A stretch of 64,000 nucleotides of DNA from Strigamia acuminata (lineage: Eukaryota > Arthropoda > Chilopoda > Geophilomorpha > Linotaeniidae): contig OX442318.1 in assembly GCA_949358305.1 (NCBI GenBank), positions 15,730,517-15,794,516 on the forward strand, given 5' to 3'. This document shows positions 31,917 through 42,557 of this stretch, in pieces (within the stretch, counting starts at the first letter, position 1; every line of letters starts with the position of its first letter). Under the pieces are notes generated by a model. The model ran no database searches. It had not been told where the DNA came from and worked only from the letters and a program-made list of their open reading frames with translations. The position numbers were made by a program, and so were the translations under genes.

Positions 31917-34900
31917 TTTCGGCCCGTTACGGCCAAGGACCGTAACGGGTCGAAAACGGGCCGCAACGGGTCGAAAACGGCCGCAACGGGTCGAAAACGG
32001 CCCGCACGGGCCGTTAACGGGCCGCCGACGGTCCCGTCACAATCCCGTAACGGCTCGCACGGGCCGTTAACGGGCCGCCGACGGTCCCGTCACGATCCCG
32101 TCACGGCCCGTGCGGGCCGTTAACGGGCTGCCGACGGTCCCGTCACGATCCCGTCACGGCTCGTGCGGGCCGTTAACGGGCCGCCGACGGTCCCGTCACG
32201 ATCCCGTCACGGCCCGTGCGGGCCGTTAACGGGCTGCCGACGGTCCCGTCACGATCCCGTCAACGGCCCGCATGGAGTCGTACGGGCCGTTAACGGGCTG
32301 CCGACGGTCCCGTCACGATCCCGTCACGGCTCGTGCGGGCCGTTAACGGGCCGCCGACAGTCCCGTCACGATCCCGTCACGGCCTGTGCGGGCCGTTAAC
32401 GGGCCGTTAACGGGCCGTTAACGGCCCGTTAACGGCGTAAAACCAAAAACAGGATTCGAGATTAATGTCTATGAATGTTGTACGCGTTTTCACGTACGTG
32501 TTGTCGGTTGTTGATTTTTTCGATTTACGCCGTAACGGCCCGTTAACGGCCCGTTAACGGCCCGTCAACGGCCCGTCAACGGCCCGCAACGGCCCGCACG
32601 GGCCGTTAACGGGCCGTCGACGATCCCGTCACGATCCCGCAACGGCCCGCACGGGCCGTTAACGGGCCGCTGACGGTCCCGTCACGATCCCGTCACGGCC
32701 TTCGTTCCCGGACTTCGGCTCGCCGACGGCCCGTACGACCTCACGCGGGCCGTTAACGGGCCGTTAACGGCCCGTTAACGGCCCGTTAACGGCGTAAAAC
32801 CAAAAACAGGATTCGAGATTAATGTCTATGAATGTTGTACGCGTTTTCATGTACGTGTTGTCGGTTGTTGATTTTTTCGATTCACGCCGTAACGGCCCGT
32901 TAACGGCCCGTTAACGGCCCGTCAACGGCCCGTCAACGGCCCGCAACGGCCCGCACGGGCCGTTAACGGGCCGTCGACGATCCCGTCACGATCCCGCAAC
33001 GGCCCGCACGGGCCGTTAACGGGCCGCTGACGGTCCCGTCACGATCCCGCAACGGCCCGCACGGGCCGTTAACGGGCCGTCGACGATCCCGTCACGATCC
33101 CGCAACGGCCCGCACGGGCCGTTAACGGGCCGCTGACGGTCCCGTCACGATCCCGCAACGGCCCGCACGGGCCGTTAACGGGCCGTCGACGGTCCCGTCA
33201 CGATCCCGCAACGGCCCGCACGGGCCGTTAACGGCCCGTTAACGGCCCGTTAACGGCCCGTTAACGGGGCAAAACCGAAAACAGGATTCGAGATTAATGT
33301 CTATGAATGTTGTACGCGTTTTCATGTACGTGTTGTCGGTTGTTGATTTTTTCGATTCACGCCGTAACGGCCCGTTAACGGCCCGTTAACGGCCCGTCAA
33401 CGGCCCGTCAACGGCCCGCAACGGCCCGCACGGGCCGTTAACGGGCCGTCGACGATCCCGTCACGATCCCGCAACGGCCCGCACGGGCCGTTAACGGGCC
33501 GCCGACGGTCCCGTCACGGTCCCGTCACGGCGCGTGCGGGCCGTTAACGGGCCGCCGACAGTCCCGTCACGATCCCGTCACGGCCTTCGTTCCCGGACTT
33601 CGGCTCGCCGACGGCCCGTACGACCTCACGCGGGCCGTTAACGGGCCGTTAACGGGCCGTTAACGGCCCGTTAACGGCCCGTTAACGGCGTAAAACCAAA
33701 AACAGGATTCGAGATTAATGTCTATGAATGTTGTACGCGTTTTCATGTACGTGTTGTCGGTTGTTGATTTTTTCGATTCACGCCGTAACGGCCCGTTAAC
33801 GGCCCGTTAACGGCCCGTCAACGGCCCGTCAACGGCCCGCAACGGCCCGCACGGGCCGTTAACGGGCCGTCGACGATCCCGTCACGATCCCGCAACGGCC
33901 CGCACGGGCCGTTAACGGGCCGCCGACGGTCCCGTCACGGTCCCGTCACGGCGCGTGCGGGCCGTTAACGGGCCGCCGACAGTCCCGTCACGATCCCGTC
34001 ACGGCCTTCGTTCCCGGACTTCGGCTCGCCGACGGCCCGTACGACCTCACGCGGGCCGTTAACGGGCCGTTAACGGGCCGTTAACGGCCCGTTAACGGCC
34101 CGTTAACGGCGTAAAACCAAAAACAGGATTCGAGATTAATGTCTATGAATGTTGTACGCGTTTTCATGTACGTGTTGTCGGTTGTTGATTTTTTCGATTC
34201 ACGCCGTAACGGCCCGTTAACGGCCCGTTAACGGCCCGTCAACGGCCCGTCAACGGCCCGCAACGGCCCGCACGGGCCGTTAACGGGCCGTCGACGATCC
34301 CGTCACGATCCCGCAACGGCCCGCACGGGCCGTTAACGGGCCGCTGACGGTCCCGTCACGATCCCGCAACGGCCCGCACGGGCCGTTAACGGGCCGTCGA
34401 CGGTCCCGTCACGATCCCGCAACGGCCCGCACGGGCCGTTAACGGCCCGTTAACGGCCCGTTAACGGCCCGTTAACGGGGCAAAACCGAAAACAGGATTC
34501 GAGATTAATGTCTATGAATGTTGTACGCGTTTTCATGTACGTGTTGTCGGTTGTTGATTTTTTCGATTCACGCCGTAACGGCCCGTTAACGGCCCGTTAA
34601 CGGCCCGTCAACGGCCCGTCAACGGCCCGCAACGGCCCGCACGGGCCGTTAACGGGCCGTCGACGATCCCGTCACGATCCCGCAACGGCCCGCACGGGCC
34701 GTTAACGGGCCGCCGACGGTCCCGTCACGGTCCCGTCACGGCGCGTGCGGGCCGTTAACGGGCCGCCGACAGTCCCGTCACGATCCCGTCACGGCCTTCG
34801 TTCCCGGACTTCGGCTCGCCGACGGCCCGTACGACCTCACGCGGGCCGTTAACGGGCCGTTAACGGGCCGTTAACGGCCCGTTAACGGCCCGTTAACGGC

Positions 34901-35225
34901 GTAAAACCAAAAACAGGATTCGAGATTAATGTCTATGAATGTTGTACGCGTTTTCACGTACGTGTTGTCGGTTGTTGATTTTTTCGATTTACGCCGTTAA
35001 CGGCCCGTTAACGGCCCGTTAACGGCCCGTCAACGGCCCGCATGGAGTCGTACGGGCCGTTAACGGGCCGCCGACGGTCCCGTCACGGTCCCGTCACGGC
35101 GCGTGCGGGCCGTTAACGGGCCGCCAACGGTCCCGTCACGATCCCGTCACGGCCCGTGCGGGCCGTTAACGGGCCGCCGACGGTCCCGTCACGATCCCGT
35201 AACGGCCCGTTACGGCCAAGGGCCG
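31917..35225. repeat. Minisatellite core, copy 5
   Basis: The longest uninterrupted core, with seven islands at about 32437, 32796, 33268, 33690, 34110, 34480 and 34900. Inter-island segments repeat in blocks of about 360-475 bp, which suggests expansion by unequal exchange. Confidence 0.92.
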
Positions 35226-35591
35226 TAACGGGATAACTGAGAGAGTCGGGTGCGAGACCACGTGACCCGGAGTGTGGTTTTTGGGGGCGAGGGCCGTCCT
35301 CCGACCGCGCCGTGACGCGCCCCGGGTCGGATCAAGAGGCGACCCGGTCGGAAACCGAACCTCGGGGTTCCTCGGGGCGTGGTTTTTTGGGGACGGGGGG
35401 AGGGGGGGATTGGGTCGCGTGCTCCGACCGCGCCGCAACGCGCCGTGGGTCGGTCACCAACCTTTGTCAATATTTTATAAATTTCCACGGAATTTCAACA
35501 ATGTTTTACATAAGTCCGTCAAATCGGGCAGAAATATCCCGTACAATGTCGCTGCAATTCTGTGGAAATTTATCAGATATTGACAAAATTC
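35226..35591 (-). repeat. Foldback right arm (copy 5)
   Basis: Same as 2240-2605. It is the last complete arm before the array ends at 36089. Confidence 0.85.
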
Positions 35592-36089
35592 GGTGACGGG
35601 CGGAAGGGCGATTCCCGGGCGGAAGAGAGAGAGAGAGAGAGAAAGGGGGGACGGCCGGCGCCTACGCCGACGGGGCGCGGAGGGCGAGTGCACTGTTCAC
35701 GCATGTGGGCGCGTGTGGACGCTCGATTTACTGGCGCGTTGGACAAGTCAAAAAAAATTTCCCAATGTCTGACAAAAATTCCATCGAATCACGGCAATAT
35801 TTGACAACACTTGCACAGATTTTTAGCAACATTCACCGGCGAGGTCGTTGATGAACTCGCTTTACCCCGATGAATCTCGCGCGACAACAACCCTGCGAAA
35901 ATACCAAATCTCGTACGAATAATAAACACGGCGCAAACCGCACAAAAATCCACGACATAAAATCGAATGTCGTCTATCGGCACTCTCAGCATTCCCCCGG
36001 ACATTTTCCGGAAGAGTTTGGTCCGGCCGGAATCCGAGGAATAGTCACTCCCAAAGTGCGGATTTTGCGGGTGCACTCGCTTCCGAAGG
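35592..36089. repeat. Spacer module, copy 5, truncated
   Basis: Only the first ~500 bp of the module remain. It stops just after GTGCACTCGCTTCCGAAGG at the junction with the AT-rich array. Confidence 0.85.
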
Positions 36090-36149
36090 TTATACATTAA
36101 AAATGACAATTGAAGAGTTGGTAAACTCTATGCTTGTCACCGGGGAATG
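36090..36149 (+). repeat. Truncated leader of AT unit 1
   Basis: Starts at TTATACATT, so it lacks the CCTAA run and the first ~35 bp of the leader seen before blocks 2-4. It has one A for G difference from them (TTAAAAATG). Confidence 0.8.
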
Positions 36150-36445
36150 TGTGATGATTACAAATCCGTATTTATCAATGTTCACAATAGATGGCGCTGT
36201 TTATCAAACGCGCGTAATTCAAACTCGATAAAACTAAAAAGTGTGATAAATAATTATTTAGACACGGTGAATAAAATATAACTATTTTATTCGATATAAA
36301 CTAAGTATTATTTACTTGACCATGTTGATTCTATCGAATCAATATCCACATTACTTACCTGTCGAAGGGAACCAATCGGACCCTTCCGGACCCCAACTGG
36401 GCTCATCTGGACATAGTCATATATTAGGTCCGGACTAGTGACCCA

Positions 36446-36510
36446 CGAATCCGCCGATTCGTACGCTGATTGGCTGTCGCCAATCTAGTAGTTCTACAGA
36501 ACTATATAAG
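36446..36510 (+). promoter_or_regulatory. Palindrome-rich Pol II-type promoter, unit 1
   Basis: In order: CGAATC/GATTCG inverted pair (36446-36461); GATTGGC-TGTC-GCCAATC (36468-36485), which gives a CCAAT box on each strand; AGTTCT-AC-AGAACT palindrome just before the TATA; and TATATAAG (36503-36510). The start site would be near 36533. Spacing is typical of a strong RNA polymerase II promoter. Confidence 0.55.
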
Positions 36511-36532
36511 CTCCAGTTTCTCACCCGCTAAC

Positions 36533-37745
36533 CCCCCTGGCTTGATAACTGAACTTGTATATTGTCTGTAGTTGAATTGTTATTGTTTGATTTCATTATT
36601 CTCTATCGACACATCAGGCCACCTCAGCTCTCCACAGTTAGTATTCATTACTATTTGTTATTGCTGTTGTAGGGCTATTTCGGGAAGGCTAACTCCGGTA
36701 ATAGACATGCATTCGCATGAAATGGCCCCGTAACGTTAGCCAGCGGTTCTACGGGACAGTAGGATTTCGTACGGTGGCTTAATATAACGGTCGTATACAG
36801 TACGACCTTGCTAAATAAAAGTAGGTCCTTCAGCTAACTGGCCACAGTCCGCTACAGGATGGCTGTTGTAAACAGCCCACGCAGGTTCCCGTCTTTCTAC
36901 GATTGGTCCTTCCGCTCGTTAAAAGTCGGTAAAAGCCTAATATACAGGTAACACGCCGGGTTGGTAGCCCGTGAGTAATATCTTCAAGATGTTGCGATAA
37001 ATAACTACCTGGATAATGGTAATCCAACGGCAGTGGCCGATTAATATTTTACCCGGTGCTCGATCAGTGGATCCCGCCATCGTAAGGCATGCTGGCGGAT
37101 GGAGGAGTCAAATCCTCCCGCGATGGTTCTCTCGACCGTCGTGACGGTCCCCGCCCCATTGTACCCTCCGGGTTAGTAACCCGTGAACAGGAGTTGAAGA
37201 ACACTGTGCTAAACAAATTACTCGGGCATTGGTAATCCTGTATTGGCAATATCTTTTAAACCCGGTAAGTCCATAGAAATGTTTACCTGGTGGTTGGTAC
37301 CACCGATAGCGAATTAAAGCGGACAATTAAATACTCGGCGCCTGATCACGAGATCTTGTCGTCGTAAGGCATGCTGGCGGATGGAGTCTCAACAACTCCC
37401 GCGACGTTCTCTCAATTGTCGTGACGGTCCCCGCCCAATTAATATTTATACAACAATTCATTTGTTGTATTCCACTAATTACTTTACTTTTATTCATTTG
37501 AAACAATGGAATATTCTGCCGAATATTCCTATTCCTGCGAAGGACGCTTCGCATATTCAGATAATCGATACTGCGGACCAAATACGTCTCCGTAGCGATA
37601 TTTGTGACGATGCCGCAAGTCAGCCGTATCCCTCTGGCTTCGCCCGGATCCTCAACCAGTTGATGCCGCCCGTTTACACGCGTCAAGAACCCATCTTTGT
37701 TATTGTTATTATTCAGTAATAAATATGTTATGTCACACTAAAAAC
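36533..37745 (+). ncRNA. Predicted structured RNA, unit 1
   Basis: Inferred transcript from ~30 bp after the TATA box to just past AATAAA (37718-37723). Hairpins seen: 36687-36693/36735-36741 (7 bp) enclosing 36706-36710/36715-36719; 36789-36795/36801-36807 (7 bp, loop TACAG); 36861-36867/36871-36877 (7 bp, loop GTA); 36957-36962/36966-36971; 37077-37082/37121-37126 enclosing 37101-37105/37114-37118; 37134-37139/37144-37149; 37169-37174/37178-37183; 37289-37294/37299-37304; 37360-37364/37402-37406 enclosing 37383-37387/37395-37399. Two modules (about 36950-37160 and 37165-37440) are diverged duplicates with matching hairpins. No long convincing frame; a 29-codon frame (37506-37595) has a good start context (ACAATGG). 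The RNA family is unknown to me. Confidence 0.4.
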
Positions 37746-37904
37746 TGTAAGTTATTTCTGCTCAGTCATGAATTCATATTTTTACACAGACTTCTGTAAG
37801 CTTATCTCGGTTAGGTTGTTGCTACTCCTAGCAACGTCTTGTTTAAACCGATTAATTATCTATCTTAAATGGCTATTAAATCAGCCAAAAGTAGAATCGT
37901 CACA

Positions 37905-40900
37905 ATTGCTTGGATGTTGCTAAAACTTGCATTGAAGGCTTCTACTAAGGTTTAAACACTATTTCTAAACATTCAGAGACATTGGGCTTGTGGTGTTTGT
38001 GCTAAGTCAACTGTGATAAGATCAAAAGTCTATTCTCCCAAATCATTGCTTGGATGTTGCTAAAACTTACATCGAAGGCTTCTACTAAGGTTTAAACACT
38101 ATTTCTGAACTTTCAGAGAAATTTGTCTTGTGGTGTTTGTGCTAAGTGAACTGTGATGAGATCAAAAGTCTATTCTCCCAAATCATTGCTTGGATGTTGC
38201 TAAAACTTACATTGAAGGCTTCTACTAAGGTTTAAACACTATTTCTGAACATTTAGAGACATTGGTCTTGTGGTGTTTGTGCTAAGTCAACTGCGATGTG
38301 AAATGAGCTCAAAAATTTTTTTTAAAAATTTATTGCTTGAATGTTGCTAAAACATGCATTAAAGGCTTCTACCAAGGTTTAAACACTATTTCTGAACATT
38401 TAGAGACATTGGTCTTGTGGTGTTTGTGCAAAGTCAACTGTGATGAGATCAAAAGTCTATTCTCCCAAATCATTGCTTGGATGTTGCTAAAACTTGCATT
38501 GAAGGCTTCTACTAAGGTTTAAACACTATTTCTGAACATTCAGAAACATTGGTCTTGTGGTGTTTGTGCAAAGTCAACTGTGATGAGATCAAAAGTCTAT
38601 TCTCCCAAATCATTGCTTGAATGTCGCTAAAACTTGCATTGAAGGCTTCTACTAAGGTTTAAACACTATTTCTGAATATTTAGAGACATTGGTCTTGTGG
38701 TGTTTGTGCTAAGTCAACTGCGATGTAAAATGAGCTCAAAAATTTTTTTTAAAAATTTATTGCTTGGATGTTGCTAAAACTTGCATTGAAGGCTTCTACT
38801 AAGGTTTAAACACTATTTCTGAACATTCAGAGACATTGGTCTTGTGGTGTTTGTGCAAAGTCAACTGTGATAAGATCAAAAGTCTATTCTCCCAAATCAT
38901 TGCTTGGATGTTGCTAAAACTTACATCGAAGGCTTCTACTAAGGTTTAAACACTATTTCTGAACTTTAAGAGAAATTTGTCTTGTGGTGTTTGTGCTAAG
39001 TGAACTGTGATGAGATCAAAAGTCTATTCTCCCAAATCATTGCTTGGATGTTGCTAAAACTTACATTGAAGGCTTCTACTAAGGTTTAAACACTATTTCT
39101 GAACATTTAGAGACATTGGTCTTGTGGTGTTTGTGCTAAGTCAACTGCGATGTAAAATAAGCTCAAAAATTTGTTTTTCAAAATTTATTACTTGGATGTT
39201 GCTAAAACTTGCATTGAAGGCTTCTACTAAGGTTTAAACACTATTTCTGAACATTTAGAGACATTGGTCTTGTGGTGTTTGTGCTAAGTCAACTGCGATG
39301 TAAAATAAGCTCAAAAATTTGTTTTTCAAAATTTATTACTTGGATGTTGCTAAAACTTGCATTGAAGGCTTCTACTAAGGTTTAAAAACTATTTCTGAAC
39401 ATTCAGAAACATTGGTCTTTTGGTGTTTGTGCAAAGTCAACTGTGATGAGATCAAAAGTCTATTCTCCCAAATCATTGCTTGGATGTTGCTAAAACTTAC
39501 ATCGAAGGCTTCTACTAAGGTTTAAACACTATTTCTGAACTTTCAGAGAAATTTGTCTTGTGGTGTTTGTGCTAAGTGAACTGTGATGAGATCAAAAGTC
39601 TATTCTCCCAAATTATTGCTTGGATGTTGCTAAAACTTACATTGAAGGCTTCTACTAAAGTTGAAACACTATTTCTGAACATTCAGAAACATTGGTCTTG
39701 TGGTGTTTGTGCTAAGTCAACTGCGATGTAAAATAAGCTCAAAAATTTGTTTTTCAAAATTTATTACTTGGATGTTGCTAAAACTTGCATTGAAGGCTTC
39801 TACTAAGGTTTAAAAACTATTTCTGAACATTCAGAAACATTGGTCTTTTGGTGTTTGTGCAAAGTCAACTGTGATGAGATCAAAAGTCTATTCTCCCAAA
39901 TCATTGCTTGGATGTTGCTAAAACTTACATCGAAGGCTTCTACTAAGGTTTAAACACTATTTCTGAACTTTCAGAGAAATTTGTCTTGTGGTGTTTGTGC
40001 TAAGTGAACTGTGATGAGATCAAAAGTCTATTCTCCCAAATTATTGCTTGGATGTTGCTAAAACTTACATTGAAGGCTTCTACTAAAGTTGAAACACTAT
40101 TTCTGAATATTCAGAAACATTGATCTTGTGGTGTTTGTGCAAAGTCAACTGTGATGAGATCAAAAGTCTATTCTCCCAAATCATTGCTTGAATGTCGCTA
40201 AAACTTGCATTGAAGGCTTCTACTAAGGTTTAAACACTATTTCTGAACATTTAGAGACATTGGTCTTGTGGTGTTGTGCTAAGTCAACTGCGATGTGAAA
40301 TGAGCTCAAAAATTTTTTTTAAAAATTTATTGCTTGGATGTTGCTAAAACTTGCATTGAAGGCTTCTACTAAGGTTTAAACACTATTTCTGAACATTCAG
40401 AGACATTGGTCTTGTGGTGTTTGTGCAAAGTCAACTGTGATGAGATCAAAAGTCTATTCTCCCAAAAATCATTGCTTGGATGTTGCTAAAACTTGCATTG
40501 AAGGCTTCTACTAAGGTTTAAACACTATTTCTAAACATTCAGAGACATTGGGCTTGTGGTGTTTGTGCTAAGTCAACTGTGATAAGATCAAAAGTCTATT
40601 CTCCCAAATCATTGCTTGGATGTTGCTAAAACTTACATCGAAGGCTTCTACTAAGGTTTAAACACTATTTCTGAACTTTCAAAGAAATTTGTCTTGTGGT
40701 GTTTGTGCTAAGTGAACTGTGATGAGATCAAAAGTCTATTCTCCCAAATCATTGCTTGGATGTTGCTAAAACTTACATTGAAAGCTTCTACTAAAGTTTA
40801 AACACTATTTCTGAACATTCAGAAACATTGATCTTGTGGTGTTTGTGCAAAGTCAACTGTGATGAGATCAAAAGTCTATTCTCCCAAATCATTGCTTGGA

Positions 40901-42050
40901 TGTTGCTAAAACTTGCATTGAAGGCTTTTACTAAGGTTTAAACACTATTTCTGAAATTCAGAAACATTGGTCTTGTGGTGTTTGTGCAAAGTCAACTGTG
41001 ATGAGATCAACAGTCTATTCTCCCAAATCATTGCTTGAATGTTGCTAAAACTTGCATTGAAGGCTTCTACTAAGGTTTAAACACTATTTCTGAACATTTA
41101 GAGACATTGGTCTTGTGGTGTTTGTGCTAAGTCAACTGCGATGTAAAATAAACTCAAAAATTTATTTTTCAAAATTTATTACTTGGATGTTGCTAAAACT
41201 TCCATTGAAGGCTTCTACTAAGGTTTAAACACTATTTCTGAACATTCAGAAACATTGGTCTTGTGGTGTTTGTGCAAAGTCAACTGTGATGAGATCAAAA
41301 GTCTATTCTCCCTAATCATTGCTTGGATGTTGCTAAAACTTGCATTGAAGGCTTCTACTAAGATTTAAACACTATTTCTGAACTTTCAGAGAAATTTGTC
41401 TTGTGGTGTTTGTGCTAAGTGAACTGTGATGAGATCAAAAGTCTATTCTCCCAAATCATTGCTTGGATGTTGCTAAAACTTACATTGAAGGCTTCTACTA
41501 AGGTTTAAACACTATTTCTGAACATTTAGAGACATTGGTCTTGTGGTGTTTGTGCTAAGTCAACTGCGATGTAAAATAAGCTCAAAAATTTGTTTTTCAA
41601 AATTTATTACTTGGATGTTGCTAAAACTTGCATTGAAGGCTTCTACTAAGGTTTAAAAACTATTTCTGAACATTCAGAAACATTGGTCTTTTGGTGTTTG
41701 TGCAAAGTCAACTGTGATGAGATCAAAAGTCTATTCTCCCAAATCATTGCTTGGATGTTGCTAAAACTTACATCGAAGGCTTCTACTAAGGTTTAAACAC
41801 TATTTCTGAACTTTCAGAGAAATTTGTCTTGTGGTGTTTGTGCTAAGTGAACTGTGATGAGATCAAAAGTCTATTCTCCCAAATTATTGCTTGGATGTTG
41901 CTAAAACTTACATTGAAGGCTTCTACTAAAGTTGAAACACTATTTCTGAACATTCAGAAACATTGATCTTGTGGTGTTTGTGCAAAGTCAACTGTGATGA
42001 GATCAAAAGTCTATTCTCCCAAATCATTGCTTGAATGTCGCTAAAACTTG
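37905..42050. repeat. ~140-bp satellite array, unit 1 (about 29 monomers)
   Basis: Monomers start ATTGCTTGGATGTTGCTAAA and include GGCTTCTACTAAGGTTTAAA. Two tails occur. Tail A (GATGAGATCAAAAGTCTATT) gives 140 bp. Tail B (CTGCGATGTRAAATRAGCTC followed by an A/T-only palindromic stretch) gives about 147 bp. A and B monomers alternate in a fixed order that is kept between units, so this is a higher-order repeat. Short frames in it are not credible genes. Confidence 0.93.
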
Positions 42051-42079
42051 CCTAACCTAACCTAAACCTAACCTTACCC
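42051..42079. repeat. Interstitial telomere-like CCTAA run, unit 1/2 junction
   Basis: 29 bp: three CCTAA copies, one with an extra A, then CCTAA and degenerate CCTTACCC. This is the C-rich strand of the arthropod TTAGG repeat. It joins the last satellite monomer at ...AAAACTTG. Confidence 0.7.
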
Positions 42080-42174
42080 AGTGGATTAATTCGATAGAAT
42101 TAGGTGAACATTTCTTATACATTAAGAATGACAATTGAAGAGTTGGTAAACTCTATGCTTGTCACCGGGGAATG
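42080..42174 (+). repeat. 95-bp leader before block 2
   Basis: Lies between the CCTAA run and TGTGATG. It includes AATTC-GATA-GAATT and GAGTT-GGTA-AACTC hairpins. Function unknown. Confidence 0.7.
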
Positions 42175-42470
42175 TGTGATGATTACAAATCCGTATTTAT
42201 CAATGTTCACAATAGATGGCGCTGTTTATCAAACGCGCGTAATTCAAACTCGATAAAACTAAAAAGTGTGATAAATAATTATTTAGACACGGTGAATAAA
42301 ATATAACTATTTTATTCGATATAAACTAAGTATTATTTACTTGACCATGTTGATTCTATCGAATCAATATCCACATTACTTACCTGTCGAAGGGAACCAA
42401 TCGGACCCTTCCGGACCCCAACTGGGCTCATCTGGACATAGTCATATATTAGGTCCGGACTAGTGACCCA

Positions 42471-42535
42471 CGAATCCGCCGATTCGTACGCTGATTGGCT
42501 GTCGCCAATCTAGTAGTTCTACAGAACTATATAAG
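42471..42535 (+). promoter_or_regulatory. Promoter, unit 2
   Basis: Same elements as 36446-36510; TATATAAG at 42528. Confidence 0.55.
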
Positions 42536-42557
42536 CTCCAGTTTCTCACCCGCTAAC

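Larger units (their letters stand above)
1..36089. repeat. GC-rich complex satellite array (five copies, basic period 3934 bp)
   Basis: The same composite unit recurs across this span: left arm, minisatellite core, inverted right arm, spacer. Copies begin (anchored at the poly-C tract) near 1, 3935, 7869, 19027 and 31734. The first two are 3934 bp long and look identical where I compared them. Copies 3 and 4 are interrupted by the two copia elements; without these they measure about 4.8 kb and 5.5 kb, because their minisatellite cores have more repeats. Copy 5 is cut short at 36089. CpG is extremely dense. No coding potential or rRNA sequence was recognised. Confidence 0.93.
31734..36089. repeat. 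GC array copy 5, truncated
   Basis: It holds the left arm remainder, core (31917-35225, seven islands), right arm (35226-35591) and only the first ~500 bp of the spacer. It then breaks at 36089 into the AT-rich array. In the other copies the sequence after the break point continues with ATAGGCAAAGC. Confidence 0.9.
36150..37904 (+). mobile_element. 1755-bp TGTGA...TCACA block, unit 1 (solo-LTR-like or MITE-like)
   Basis: It begins TGTGATGATT and ends AATCGTCACA; the reverse complement of the end is TGTGACGATT, so 9 of 10 terminal bases match. Both ends are supported by junctions: satellite follows directly at 37905, and in unit 5 satellite precedes TGTGATG directly. TG...CA ends, an internal TATA promoter and AATAAA fit a very long LTR; terminal inverted repeats alone would also fit a MITE. 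I see no flanking target duplication and no second LTR. Near the start, TTGATTC/GAATCAA forms a 7-bp inverted repeat around 36330-36347. Confidence 0.6.

Noticed and set aside
1-36089. Ribosomal DNA intergenic spacer
   Set aside because: GC-rich subrepeats with AT islands resemble an IGS, but no 18S, 5.8S or 28S sequence appears in 36 kb or five units.
37070-37150. Self-cleaving ribozyme (hammerhead or HDV-like)
   Set aside because: I looked for the CTGATGA...GAAA core and an HDV-type nested pseudoknot and could not build either.
37381-37719. 112-codon plus-strand frame and the 119-codon minus-strand frame at 37327-37686
   Set aside because: They overlap the structured region, match no family I know, and the few changes between units do not favour synonymous sites. 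Kept as non-coding.
38337-38522. 61-codon frames in the ~140-bp satellite
   Set aside because: They are products of the satellite repeat and are interrupted by stops in neighbouring monomers.
37905-42050. CENP-B box in the satellite
   Set aside because: No sequence close to the box consensus was seen in the monomers.
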